Assembly: GCF_000275845.1 (NCBI RefSeq)
Contig: NW_006766889.1
Coordinates: forward strand, 606,775-670,774
Length of the DNA stretch: 64,000 bases
Direction of reading: 5' to 3'
Origin: Dichomitus squalens LYAD-421 SS1
Taxonomy: Eukaryota; Basidiomycota; Agaricomycetes; Polyporales; Polyporaceae
The position numbers and the translations under genes were made by a program. Shown piece after piece: positions 1-11,121 of this stretch. The notes below the pieces were generated by a model. That model ran no database searches. It saw only the letters and a list, made by a program, of their open reading frames with translations, and was not told where the DNA came from. Every line of letters begins with the position of its first letter. The stretch's first letter is position 1.

Positions 1-1451
1 CGGGGCGTGGATGCGTTCCGTCGCGACGAGGCTGCCCTTCGCGACCAAGGCGTCGGATTCGCAGCGCGTCACGAACGCATGCGTCGCAACGCCACAGAGG
101 CTGGCAATAGTATCAGTCGCGTGCTCACGCCTGCCCATGTCCTTGGCGGAGTTGCGCGTCATGCGCGGACCGGGGTGGCTGATAGCGCACTGTTCCTCGT
201 CTGCGCTACGTTGGGCGATGCACGCCCGAAATCTTCTTCAACGCGCCTTGAGGCCACCGGCACAGACGTTGGGGGCGTTCGCCGTTGTATAGTCGGAGCG
301 CAAGACGCGGATGGGGACGCACCCACCAGTGCAGACATACTTGGATTCCCGCTAGCGTCGGCGGTCGTCAGGGCAGAAGAGGCTCGGGTTCATTATAGAC
401 GTGATGATGGAAGCCCGGTCGCCCTGCTGCGAGCGCAGGAGGTGGACAGAAGGGACCGGGCGAACGGAGGCGCAGATATTCTGGACGCGGGGGAGAAGGA
501 TTGTTGCACGATGGGGGTGCTCTCGGGGGAAGATTTGCCGGAGGACGGTATGAGAGGCGCCGAGGCTGGGAGTGTCATCGTGAAGGCGGAAATAGTCGAG
601 GAGTGATTTGTGTATCGCATCCGGACCGCAAACGCCATCGTCAGTCGGACCCGGTGCTCGAGGATCTGTCCGAAACTGCCTGGAGCTTCTCCAATTTGCC
701 CAGGTAAGTGAGTAGCTTTGTCCGTCGTTTTCATATGCCAGCCCAGCCGGACTAAGACGGAAAATTGCAGGTCAGTTGACGAGCTGCATGCTCATGCGGG
801 GTTCTGCCGTTGTATGTGGGGAGCCGGCCAGGGCGTGCCATTCAGCGTGCATCGCTTACGTTGAATTCATAGCGCAGATCTCTTATCTGACCTGTGAGAC
901 CACGCGAAGCGGTCCCGGATTAGGTGATCAGGACGGGTGAGCTATCTTCCGCTGAATTTACCCCGCGCGCGACTGCGCGTGCTCACAAAACCACACGGTC
1001 CTCAGCGCAGCCCGATGAATCGTGAGGGCATTGGTTCTGGAAGAGGTCGCGCTGCGATGGCAGCTGGAAAATCGTTCCGGGTTCTTTGTTGAGTGGGAAC
1101 AAGCCCAGCCGGCTCATCCCCGAGCATATGCATGGCCAGACGCTCCTTCTCCATCTGGGCCTCATCTTCCATCCGTCGCCCCGTTCCTGGTCGTAAGTTT
1201 GATACCTTCTCCCCCCGGCGCAGAGGTTGCATACGTCGGTCTCTATCGGGCGCGGACCTACCATTCGCCCCGGATACCTAGCTTGGAGGAAGCACCCCAC
1301 ATTCTTTCTTATTTATCTCCTCTCGTTTGTGTCGTTCCCCTTTTCTCTCTGTCCTCGCTCTCTAGGCCCCTCCTCCGAGGCCCTCCCGTAACCCGTTTCT
1401 GCACCGGTGACTGGCTCCTGGATACGTGTCTGTCGATTCCGTACGCTCAAT
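1..1451. other. No confident gene (left edge to DUF6534 gene)
   Basis: Several open frames cross this stretch on both strands, but none has a recognisable domain. A plus-strand pair resembling an intron (GTAAGT at 703, CTAAG branch-like site, AG at 769-770) and a minus-strand open frame at 352-672 point in opposite directions, so I cannot decide which strand is coding. Part of 1320-1451 is pyrimidine-rich (CTCTCGTTTGTG and neighbours) and probably is the promoter/5' UTR of the downstream DUF6534 gene. Confidence 0.4.
352..672 (-). CDS. Possible terminal exon of an unidentified gene
   Basis: On the minus strand a frame stays open from about 672 down to a TAG at 352-354. It encodes roughly 105 residues with an amphipathic, protein-like composition, including the stretches DAIHKSLLDYF and TVLRQIFP. 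There is no ATG in the frame, so it could only be an internal or last exon. I recognise no domain. A plus-strand open frame covers the same DNA and is arginine/alanine-rich in the way of a shadow frame. The call rests on composition alone. Confidence 0.18.
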   Translation of the reverse strand, partial: RTDPRAPGPTDDGVCGPDAIHKSLLDYFRLHDDTPSLGASHTVLRQIFPREHPHRATILLPRVQNICASVRPVPSVHLLRSQQGDRASIITSIMNPSLFCPDDRRR

Positions 1452-3618
1452 ATGGCGGTGAACTTCAACAAAGACAACACATTCGGTGCGGCCTTCGCCG
1501 GGTTCGCAGCATCCAGCTTGTACGTATCCCATCGCAGTTGTCGTCGAGATCCCCTCCAACTTCCCTGCCATGTCAAACGACGCGCCTAAGCCGAGCCGCA
1601 ATCCTTCTCCACAACCCGTACCCGTGTGCCGCACATCGTGGAGTGATGATGCTTACTCCTTCTCCCCTGTCGATACAGGTGCTTAGGTGTCCTGTGTATG
1701 CAGTCGTACTCTTACTTCAAGCGGTACCCATTGGACAAGACGTTTTACAAGCTCTTGGTGCGTTCTTGTTGTGTATATGCGGTCGAAGCTTCCGCACTTG
1801 GATACTGATTGGACGCTCCATGGTTGTTACAGGTGGCCGGAGTTCTGTGAGAATGAGTGTTCCATGGCGCGAAGTGCGAGGTGCTGACAGCGGTCGATGT
1901 GCATAGGTTGCTGGAGCTCGCGGATCAAGCACTCATCTCCCACGCAGTGTACACTTACACAGTCAGGTATGTCTCGATCCTCTCACTCGATTGATCCCAG
2001 TGCGTCTAGGATGCTCAGCACAGGTTTGCAGCAACTGGGGTGTATTGACGATACTGTTGAAGCCCCCTGTATGGTCCCTCGTTGTGAGTGTCGTGCGATT
2101 ATCGAGTGATGCAAGGCGCTCATGAGGATCACAGCTACAAATAACACTTGGAGTAAGTGAACGACGAAACGTGAGCGGGATCCGGCGTACTGACATTGTC
2201 ACCGCGTAGGTTGCGACTGGGACGATAGTCAAAGTGTGAGTAATTACTGCTCGATGATTGCTTTGCTCCTGCTCATCGATCCACAGGAATTTTGCCATGC
2301 GCGTATGGCGGTGTAAGTCGGAGCCGCACTTTTTGAAGTGTCTTGCTCAAGTACTGTCATAGTTAGCAAGCAAAACATATACGTGACCGCCTGCATCGTG
2401 CGTACTTCCTTGTTGGTTCTGAAGCAGTCGACCCTGAGATTCCCCTCAGCTATTACTAGTATTCGGAGAAGTCGGAGTCGCATGTGGTAAGCTCCGTGCA
2501 CACGAGCTACTCTTTCTACCGTCCCTAAATCGCCCTCTGTCTGCACCACGTAGTGTATACCGTGCGTGGGTGAGTACTGCCCACCCGGCTTCGATCGAGA
2601 CTGGTGTGCTCATCCCAGTCTTTAGCTTCCGTCTCAAGAGTCTCCAAGACCTCGGCAGCATGAAGACCATTGGCTCGCTTTCCCTAGGATTGGGCGTGGC
2701 GACAGATGTTGTCATCGCTGTCTCCCTCTGCTACTTCCTCCGCAGCCTACGCACGGGGCACCGCCAGTGCGTAATATCGTCCGCATCTTTCGTCTGCATA
2801 ACGTAATTGACTGTCACGACGATCCTGCAGAGATGACTCCATGGTCAACGCCCTCATTGTTTATGCCCTCAGCACTGGAGGAATCACAGCGTGCGTTGGT
2901 GCCCCGGAAGTGCGGTTGTGGCAGCGCTGATGTAGGATTGCTCTTGCAGTGCGATCAGTTTGACGACATTGATATTAGTGAGCCTATACTCATAACTTGA
3001 CGTCGTGTGCGCCATGACGTTCGGCACGCCTTCAATCCTACACTTGGGATTTTGAGCGTGTTTGATATCAACGGCCACTTGCGCCCGCTCAAACGTTCGA
3101 AACATGATACTGATGACGCTTGCAGTACAACTTCATGCCGAATAACTTTATTTTCATGGCATTCTACTTTGTCCTCAGCAAGGGTGAGTGTAATTAGATT
3201 CTTGCGTATGGACAAGATTCACCCATTATCGTGCACATAGTCTACGCGAACTCCTTCCTCGCTGCGTATGTGCCCCATCAACACTCATATCGATTGCATG
3301 GGCTGATATATTGAAACCTCATCAGGCTCAATACGCGACGAGTCAGCCGAGGACGCGGTACAGAAGACGCTCAGACAACAACGGTGCCTACCTTCCTCAT
3401 GGTTGGCAAGGTTACCCAGCGGACGGTTCACCTGGATCCGGAGTACGCAGGAGAGTCTCCAATCTCTCCGAGCAAGACGTCGGAGAACAAAAGCCCAGTG
3501 TCACCCGTACGTCGTCCTCCAGATTGTTCCGCGCTGACTCAGTGCTCCAGATCTCACCTGGGCTTGGATTTCTTTCTAACAGTCGACATCTGGACATCAC
3601 TATGCCGAAGCATGGTGA
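1452..3618 (+). CDS. DUF6534-type multi-pass membrane protein
   Basis: Splicing about 15 short exons gives a protein of about 330 residues with the order typical of basidiomycete DUF6534 proteins. The N-terminus is MAVNFNKDNTFGAAFAGF, then YFKRYPLDKTFYKLLV near residue 38, an ISHAVYTYTVSNWG loop, the VWRFSKQN segment, LGLGVATDVVIAVSLCYFL near residue 175, and MPNNFIFMAFYFVLSKVYANSFLA near residue 240. It is followed by a hydrophilic tail with several SP sites. I count about seven hydrophobic spans. Most introns begin GTGAGT/GTACGT and are 45-60 bp; the first is about 159 bp. The last intron (about 3508-3582) places the stop at 3616-3618. The function of the family is unknown; an integral-membrane location is inferred from hydrophobicity. 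A member of the related DUF6533 group lies at the right edge of the window. Confidence 0.85.
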
Positions 3619-5177
3619 TCGCGCGGCTCTCGGCTCTCGATGTTACCGAATCTGGACTACATATGTATCACTAGATTGTGCGTCAGTTTCGTCTTGCCCA
3701 CCCGCCGTGAAGCTCACTCTCAGATACCCCTCGTATCTCATAGATATTCTGGTTGCTCCCGCTTACCTTCTACTTTCTGTTGCGGCACGCCCAAATGTTG
3801 TGTAGAGTAGCTTCGCTCACGTTCTCTAGGGCATCATGATCTGCAAGAACTGGTTCAGATTTCCTCAGCCATACTCCCTCTCTGACCTATCTAATCGATC
3901 TGTTCCTGTGTTTATTATGCCATTTGCGCCTGTAACATTGTCCGTTCCCACATTCTGCTGCATATTCTTTCCCTTCGTTCACGCTACCACTGCCCTCGTC
4001 TTCCTAGTCGTCAATCGCCGCTCTGTTTGTTGTCTGTCGTACGTTTGCGCAACTGCACTCCTCATCATCGCGCACTACGACCCCGGGCTCATGCTTTGCA
4101 AGTCTCTCGATGGTCGAATCTAATCAGATACATTGGCGTTTTCCCTTTGCACTCGTAGTAAGCTACTGCGCTATCTATCATCAATAGGTTAGAAGGCACG
4201 GTGACATGTCCGACGCCTGACAGTGATCGTGGGTCGCGTCATGTAAGTAGTCTGCCGTGCATACCTCCCTGATCGATATATACTGATGCGCCTCTGCTCG
4301 GTGTATCAATCTCGCTTCCGTCCCCTTTCAAGCTTTCACTTGGCTGGACTTTGTCCTGACGGCAGCATATGGGTGAGTGAGTACTCGGCTCAGCATCCTT
4401 TGAATAATCACAGTTACTGCAGGTATCAATGCGATCGGAGACCGATGCCCTCCTTTGGCGGGGACAGCTTCAATATCATATATCATGGCTGCAGTACCCG
4501 ATAGACGCCCAAGGGGCAGCGATGCTGGCACTAAGTAGTCAGATCCGATCCCTCTCAATTTCCGGAGTTATCGGGCTATGGCCGAGCATCTCTCAGTGCA
4601 TGGGTCTCTAGGGCAAGTCGGCGCTCACAAAATCGCCTTACCTTTTCAATCGAGGGAACGCTTGCCGATATGAATTTGCATATCGCCACGACGTCTCAAC
4701 GATCGCACGTCAACACCCCAAACAGATGTGTTGTTCTGGTGGACTACAGCCTCTCTCTGCCAACGCTGACAACACAGCTTCAGGAAGGCATACGCGGGCA
4801 TCGATGAACGTAGGCCATCCGCGTGCTAAACACGGTACGTTCATCGAGTATTCGGCTATTATGTCAATAGGGGCAGGTACATATTGCTGTTGATGTCGAA
4901 TTTTGACGTCCAGCGCTGAGCTAGCCGCTAGCAGTCTGCTCTCACAACAGACACCGCCTCGGTCACATGTAGCTGTCTCCCCGAAGGAGAGGAGACGGTC
5001 GCCGATATATGCTTCAACTTTTCAGTTCTGATTTCCCGCCCTAATCTGCCTACCCCTTTGGACGTCTTCCGTCCTGCTTCCAGCACGTAGAGCCAGTCCT
5101 TCTCCTGTCGTGCCTCTCTCTACCTCGCCTCTCCTCGACGACTGCTCCTCTTTCTGTGCTTCTCGTTCGCAGTAGCA
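3619..5177. other. Intergenic; weak trace of a spliced reading frame
   Basis: No gene can be supported. Near 4300-4500 a plus-strand frame reads VPFQAFTWLDFVLTAAYG, reaches a GTGAGT at about 4372 and resumes after an AG at 4432 as INAIGDRCPP. That is a plausible membrane-protein intron, perhaps of MARVEL type, but I cannot find the rest of such a gene. The end (about 5010-5170) is pyrimidine-rich and is probably the 5' UTR of the first BRI3-like gene. Confidence 0.35.
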
Positions 5178-5746
5178 ATGATCGAAGAGAAGGCTCCCCC
5201 TACCTACCCCGCCTATCCCTCTCAGCCCCAGGCCGGGTACCACCCTCAGGGACATTCTGCACCGATACCAAGCAACCCGTCGCAGCAATTCATGGCCCCT
5301 CCGCCACAAGGTCCCCCTCACCAGCAGTCCTTCCAGTCGGGGTATAACTCGGCTCAGGGCGTAGGTCCCATCGGCCCCCAGTCAGGTTACCCTCCTGTCT
5401 CTACTATTGGTCTCAACCCTGGCGCACAATACCAGCAGCAACGTGAGTCTCATTACATCCGTGACATTGGCGGCACTGGCTAGGTTGTACAAGTGCTAAT
5501 CCACCTATCGTTCGCTACCAGTGTTTGCGATGTGCGCTCAGGGCAACCACGACGTGACAACCAAATACGGCATAGGAGGTATCATCGTTTCTGTCGTATG
5601 TTTCCCTTGCGGTCTCTTCGCGCTTTTGTATGTGTTCTGCCCTTGCTTGTTCTTATATTGCAGGCTGACCGCAGTGGGTTGCATTCACTTCGAACAGATG
5701 CGATCAGGAGAAGCGTTGTGTACGCTGCGGGGTTCGTGTGACATAG
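5178..5746 (+). CDS. BRI3-like small membrane protein, copy A
   Basis: Three exons (5178-5442, 5522-5627, 5698-5746) give 139 residues. Residues 1-88 are rich in Pro, Gln, Tyr and Gly (PPPQGPPHQQSFQSGY). A conserved core follows: FAMCAQGNHDVTTKYG, a hydrophobic span with CFPCG, and a C-terminal EKRCVRCG. The order proline-rich head, one hydrophobic span, Cys-x-x-Cys-Gly tail matches the BRI3 (brain protein I3) family, whose members sit in endomembranes; the biochemical role is unknown. The intron phases (1 and 2) and the 106-nt middle exon are identical in copies B, C and D. Copy B, 0.9 kb downstream, is the closest relative and looks like a tandem duplicate. The apparent C-terminal breakdown of the unspliced frame disappears once the intron 5628-5697 is removed. 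Confidence 0.8.
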
Positions 5747-6659
5747 TCGTGGGAACAGGTCCTGGACTTCTACATCAATTCGGCCACTGACAGTGTCTGC
5801 GTCACATCTATAGCATGATTCCCTCTTGCGGCTTATAACATATTATCCTACACACCGTCTCATCTCGCTTTTATACCTTATGATATACGCTTGGTCTTAT
5901 TCCCCTTACGGACGTCATCGGGATCAGGACAGTTTCGACAGCAACATGCCAGACAACTCTACCTTCTTCTGAGCTGTCTGACAATGGCCGACTGTCATCT
6001 GCCTCGCCTTTGTAGCGATTACGCCCGATGCGTCCGAAAAACAAGTATGTAAGTATAGTCGTGCTAGAATTTGCGATCTAGCACTTCTGAGCCATGACTC
6101 GATTAAGCATTGACACTGCCATACGTCGTCGACGCACAACGCCGCAAGGCGCCTCAAGGATAGCACCGAGTCAATGCGTTCCTCCAACTGGAGTTATGTA
6201 TTGTGTCAGTGCACCCCTGCATACTAACGCTGCCGAGATGGCGTGCGTGGGCGAAATGACTCAGAGACATGAGCCATCCTCATGCTAAGTAGGCTACGCG
6301 GCTGTTCCGTAAACTCGCCAATAGGAGACCCTTGTTTGGTTGCCAGTGACTTTGACGGCTGACGCTCTGCTCTGGGGCTATTCTCACAGCGGGCACCGCC
6401 TCGATCGGCTCCAAGTACTGTAGGATTCCTGTGTCCATGGGACCGTGAGGAGTAGATTCGATGACCTGTCGCTTACCTCCACATTCGGCCTCTCCGCTCC
6501 AACCCTTGCAAAGTTTCACATCTCCCTTCCAGCTTATAGAGCTGGACTTTCTCTCGTTGTCTCTCACTATACTCTTGTCCTACCTCTATAGTCCGTCGCC
6601 CGACGCGCTTATTTCTTCTGCTTGAACCTGCTGCCGCCCATCGGTCTTTGCTTTCGTCA
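5747..6659. other. Spacer between tandem BRI3-like copies A and B
   Basis: No gene seen. The stretch before copy B (about 6360-6420, CTCACAGCGGGCACCGCCTC) resembles the one before copy A (about 4940-4965, CTCACAACAGACACCGCCTC), which suggests that the duplication carried upstream DNA with it. About 6520-6640 is pyrimidine-rich, as expected for a fungal 5' UTR. Confidence 0.5.
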
Positions 6660-7276
6660 ATGATTGAAGAGAAACCTCCCCCTTCCTACTCCCACTCCTC
6701 TCAATCCCATAGCCAGGCAGGATTCAATCAACAAAGACAGACTCCACAGATGCCAGGCGATCCTTCACAGCAATATTTGGCGCCTCCGCCACAAGGCCCC
6801 GCCCACCAGCAGTCCTTCCAGTCGGGGTACAACTCAACTCAGAGTGTAGGTCCTATGGGTTCCCAGCCGGGGTACAGCCCAAATCAGTTTGGAGGACCCG
6901 TTGGTCCTCAGCCGGGATATCCTCCTGCTTCAACAATGAACGCTAGCCCTGGCACACAATACCAGCAACAACGTGAGTCCTACTACATCCGTCGACAGTT
7001 ACGACACTGGTTTGGTCTTCAAATACTGATCCGACTTACGGGAACGCAGTTTTTGCGATGTGCGCCCAGGGAAATCATGACGCGACGACCAAGTACGGTG
7101 TAGTCGGTATAATTCTTGCAGTTGTATGTTTCCCTTGCGGTCTCTTTGCGCTTCTGTACGTGATCCGCTCCTCGTGCATCTATCGACCCCATGACTGATC
7201 GTAGTGAGCTTCATTCACTTTGGGCAGATGCGACAGGGAGAAACGTTGTGTACGTTGCGGCGTTCGCGTTGCATAA
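6660..7276 (+). CDS. BRI3-like small membrane protein, copy B
   Basis: Three exons (6660-6972, 7050-7155, 7228-7276) give 155 residues. The layout is the same as copy A: MIEEKPPPSYSHSS start, Pro/Gln/Gly-rich head with two GxQPGYxP-type repeats (about residues 68-90), the core FAMCAQGNHDATTKYG, a hydrophobic segment with CFPCG, and the tail EKRCVRCGVRVA. The PPPQGPxHQQSFQSGYNS block is almost identical at DNA level to copy A, so the pair is a recent tandem duplication with the head lengthened by about 16 residues. ATG at 6660 was chosen because it aligns with the copy A start; a TTG-initiated extension was ignored. Confidence 0.8.
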
Positions 7277-8928
7277 TCGGGGGAAGCGATCTACTTGTTA
7301 GCAATACTGTTCAGCCGTGTGGTTTGCGATCTTACGCGGAATCGCATATCGCTGATCACATGTCTACAACCTCGTATCCCCGGTCTCTTCATCTGATCTG
7401 ACTGGTCATGTATTGTAACATAATGCCTATCGGAAGCTATTTATAATAGGGGAGCACGTCAAGTGAATCCATCATCTTCTAGGGGCCCACTGTTATGATT
7501 CTGTATCAGGATGTGGTACAGAGGAGAGCCAGCGCATCATCTGCGCTCCGCATCGCATACATTGCCTTTGAAATCAAGCCCCAATGTGCGAAGACATCGA
7601 TGCTAACCGTGTCGTGGCTCTGCATAGATATCAATCAGATCCTGCTATCAGCCCGTCCAGCCCAATGTCGAATTACGGCAATACACCCAAGTGTATCTCG
7701 GAGGCATTTGAACAGACCAGAGGCATTTGTATTACAATTGCATTCCTGGTCGTTGAATGATCCTGTGCACCATGCCATTGTGCATATCGTTTGCAACCAC
7801 TGCACGTACCGGCGATTTGGCGAGAAAACAATTGATCGAATGTCACATGAGGCAATCTAGCGCCCAAGCCACCACAATTTTCAGAGGCGGGTCACCCTTG
7901 GCGATGCATTCTCGTTCATCTCTACAGCGCATGCCAAAAAGTGTTGAAGATTTCCATGTTGTAGTGAGATGCCGCGCTCATCAATTCAGCTCTGCATGAC
8001 ATCGATAGAGGTCGAAGTCTGTCGAGGAACAGGGTGGCAGGGCAGCATTGGCCCGTAGCAACCGAGCGCGGAGCTGGGAGGTTCTTGGGCATGTTTTTCG
8101 GGAATGCGCTACCGGTTCGCAAGCCGCTGTAATGTACCTAGTCTGCCCTAGGCGTGCATAGACCTTGATGTAATACCCTCAAATCATATCATCAAACTGA
8201 GCTTCGGGTATTCTTCTTCTGTGAAGCCTTGGAGAGACGCGACAGTGCTCCGGGATTTCAAAAGGCTATATTCGTCTGACCTGCAGGCGAAATATCTACG
8301 CCGTATATAGATGAAACCGGCACCGCTAGCATGATGACTCACAGATGCTCATTTGAGGCCATGAGATTACGAACGACCGTGGTTAGTCTTGGTGATCACT
8401 GGGAGCGACTAGTAGTTTATTTCGCGTTCTGGCGCTCCTGACAGGACACGCGCAGGACCGCCCAGAGTAAGCGGAAGCAATGAAACACACCCATTCCCAG
8501 GATTTACTGTACGTACATGGTATTTACACTACTTCTGCGTTCCTATTTCACATCTGCATCTGGTTTTCACACTGCCGTTCATCCGCGATAGAGAGGGACA
8601 TCATATTTTAGAGATGAGAGGCCGCTCGCCCGTTCGACCATGAATGCTACCGTCCGAAGGTATCAAACACCGGATACGATGCCTGTCGGGCGGTGGAATG
8701 CAAGTTGGGGACGTGACGGCGGGCGCGGAGGGGGGAGAGATGTATCAGGGGCATCTTGACAGTACCACCCCTAGGACGCCACGCTTGACAGGTTGATTGA
8801 GCCGATACTCGTACGGGGCGCGATGGAGGGCGACGGTCGATGGGGAGCCTCTGGAATTGCAATTTTGGAGGGCCACAACCTGTCTCGAGCGCTTGATGGG
8901 CAGAAGAAGCGGAGGGGGTTTGACTGCC
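7277..8928. other. Long intergenic stretch, no gene seen
   Basis: Only short open frames without splice-supported continuity are present. I find no repeat ends, RNA gene or coding domain. Confidence 0.5.
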
Positions 8929-8936
8929 TATATAAA
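8929..8936 (+). promoter_or_regulatory. TATA box for BRI3-like copy C
   Basis: TATATAAA about 200 bp upstream of the ATG at 9133, followed by a long pyrimidine-rich leader (about 8950-9125) of the kind seen in highly expressed fungal genes. Confidence 0.55.
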
Positions 8937-9132
8937 CTCAGGTTAGTCGACATTTGCCCTCCATCGTTCATTCCTCCTCCGCTTTCTGGATCCTCGTCTT
9001 GTTGCCTTTGTGCTGAGCCCGCTACCTATTTGCACTCTCTTCACCTTATATTCACCCTTCATCGTCCTAAGAACCAGAACTGAACCTTTTCGCACGTAAT
9101 ATCGTCACTACCTACAACCTATAGCATTCGAC

Positions 9133-9449
9133 ATGGACGCAGGCAAGGAGTACCAGGCTAATCGTGAGTCTATATCCTATCCTTCTCTTCGTAGACAGTC
9201 GAGCTCACCTGGTGTCGCCCACGCAGTCATGAACATGTGTGCCTCTGGCAACCATGACTACACCAAGAAGTACGGCATCTGCGGTATCATCTGTGCCATC
9301 GTCCTATTCCCTTGCGGTCTCATCTGTCTCTTGTACGTATTAATACCTCTACAGGTCTCCACATGTGATTCGTAGAACGTGCTTGACTTACCGATACATT
9401 CAGCACGGATGTCGAAAAGCGCTGTGTGCGTTGCGGTGCCAAATCATGA
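9133..9449 (+). CDS. BRI3-like minimal membrane protein, copy C
   Basis: Three exons (9133-9163, 9227-9332, 9404-9449) encode only 60 residues. The head is cut down to MDAGKEYQAN, so the Pro/Gln-rich region of the paralogues is missing. The core is complete: MCASGNHDYTKKYG, a hydrophobic span with LFPCGLICLF, and VEKRCVRCGAKS at the C-terminus. The 106-nt middle exon and both intron phases match copies A, B and D, which supports the gene despite its size. It shows the minimal unit of the family: hydrophobic anchor plus CxxCG tail. A clear TATA box lies upstream. Membrane location is inferred. Confidence 0.8.
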
Positions 9450-9899
9450 AAACTTGGCACAGCGATTCGCTTCCTCCACCATGACCACCCTCGCTCGAGC
9501 GCGAGGTCGACTGGTCGTCATCTAGGGTAACACTGGTTGTTCGGTCCTGTTGTATAAGATGTGACAAATCCACTCCTTTATCTATATCTTATCTTCTACC
9601 CTTCTTTGTTTTGATGTCTGCCAGAATGCCGCAGTCGATCAGCACAGCCGTCGAATTCGGGACATACATGAGACCCGCAGGCGAGGATACGTACCTTGGT
9701 ATTGTTGGCGCTGGAGGGCCAACTTCCGACGCGATGGACGAAGTTGATTGGCCAGTCAGCGACTCCGTGTCGCGTATAGACCGGTGCAAGTGGAAGACAC
9801 AGGAGTACCAAATGACCAGGGTACTACGTTCGTGTCGCTTCTCATACCGGTGACGGGCGACCGCAGGCCGTCGCAATCCGCCCGGTGCATGGAATACCG

Positions 9900-11121
9900 A
9901 TTGCAGCTACTGCACAATAAGCTCCGTCCATGGATGTAATGATATGTTCTCATCAACAAATTCCAACCAGACAAAGGGTTCAGAATTTGTCCTCGCCGTG
10001 CCCATGGGCGCATCGGGAAGGCACTGGGCCACCGCTCGCTGAATGGTCCTTCAACAAGAAGATGGTGATCATTAGACCAAAAACGCCAGTCGGACATAGC
10101 TGATCGCTGCGTACCGTCGGGTATCGAGGGGCACGCATGTAATAGCGTACGTCCTCTGTTTTTGTAGATCGCAGCGTGATGGCGCTCTAGAGAAGCATAT
10201 GTTGAACAGAGGCGAGCCCTGCAATGAGTGCTGAGCATCGCCAGCCAGGTGTTTTCCGCGGACGTATGTCGACGACTGTAGTTGCGAAGCTCTACGACCG
10301 CACTATCTCCGCAATTTGCAACGTACACATGCGTACCGTTCACTGCCGTAGCACTGCGCTCGGAAGAAGTTCGAGAAGCCGCTCTCGGGATAGGAAATTT
10401 GTCGTACCAGGCAGGGTGGATCGACCACGCCCTCGCTACGAGGACTGCGTAAGCTGAATGAGGTCTCCAGGCACCCATGAGGTGAAAGTGGCGTACAACT
10501 AAACGGGTACTTCTCGAGCTTCCTCGTACGCATCCGCTCCTCAATATGAGCAGGCTCTCCCCGAAGAAGATCGTAGCTCATAAGAAGGTAAAGATTCTCG
10601 GCGAGGAATTGCGGTGACCCAAGAGTCCAGACAGCACTGCGTCACTGACGTTCAAACCCACACGTTGTGGGCGGCGCTTTCCAGTAGAGTGATGTCCAAC
10701 CGCAAAGGGTTTTAACGCGCTCGCGGGCGTCAGAACTCAGTATGACTTCGGCTGCCCACGCATCCGAATGAGGATGACAAGCAAAGAATGCGCGTCGGTT
10801 ATGGTGCGGGTCCGGGAGGCCAACCCACATAGGCCGAACAGAATAGCCGTCCTCGTGCTGCCAGTCGACCCTCGTTTCATGGCGGAAAGGACGCTTTTTG
10901 GATTTTTGGCATGCCACGACTTCGAGGTGCGGTTGCGAGCGAGCATGGCGAGATACTAGTTTCGCGGAGCTCATGACCGCCGGGTCGCAGAGTTTGCGCA
11001 TCTCCCCGGTCCAAAGATAGAAACCAGGACACTCTGCGCCTTCCTGGCGACAAACCCGCAAACGCTTACTCCCCGGGCGATAAGGGAAGCCAACCGTTAT
11101 ACTGCCACCTCGTGTCGACAA
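9900..11121 (-). pseudogene. Decayed PP2C-family phosphatase (PDP-like)
   Basis: Minus-strand fragments in different frames read in PP2C order. First comes HEDGYSVRP (the usual ED motif), then RAFFACHPHSDAWAAEV, where PP2Cs have a metal-binding DGH. Next are FLAENLYLLMSYDLLRGEP, AQCYGSE, NGTHVYVANCGDSAVV (the VANxGDSRAV motif) and finally EPFVWLEFVDENISLH. The frame changes between AQCYGSE and VNGTHVYVANCGDS without room for an intron, and stops fall between the later fragments. The metal-ligand motif is lost. In life this family removes phosphate from Ser/Thr using Mn/Mg; the VANCGDS form resembles mitochondrial pyruvate-dehydrogenase phosphatases. I read this as a pseudogene. The alternative is several unseen introns, but the missing DGH argues against activity. 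Confidence 0.6.

Larger units (their letters stand above)
5178..7276 (+). repeat. Tandem gene duplication (BRI3-like A and B)
   Basis: Two direct-orientation paralogues start 1.48 kb apart. The region coding for PPPQG..HQQSFQSGYNS differs at only a few, mainly third-position, bases. Intron positions and phases are the same, while intron sequences have diverged. Confidence 0.7.

Noticed and set aside
7..606. 199-codon plus-strand ORF at the left edge
   Set aside because: It is arginine/alanine-rich with no domain and no splice context, and the opposite strand is equally open; probably a shadow frame.
703..770. Plus-strand intron-like sequence (GTAAGT ... AG)
   Set aside because: No coding frame on either side makes a convincing protein, so one good-looking splice pair is not enough.
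1022..1906. 294-codon plus-strand ORF over the start of the DUF6534 gene
   Set aside because: The spliced DUF6534 protein uses other frames here and matches a known family; this ORF runs through its introns.
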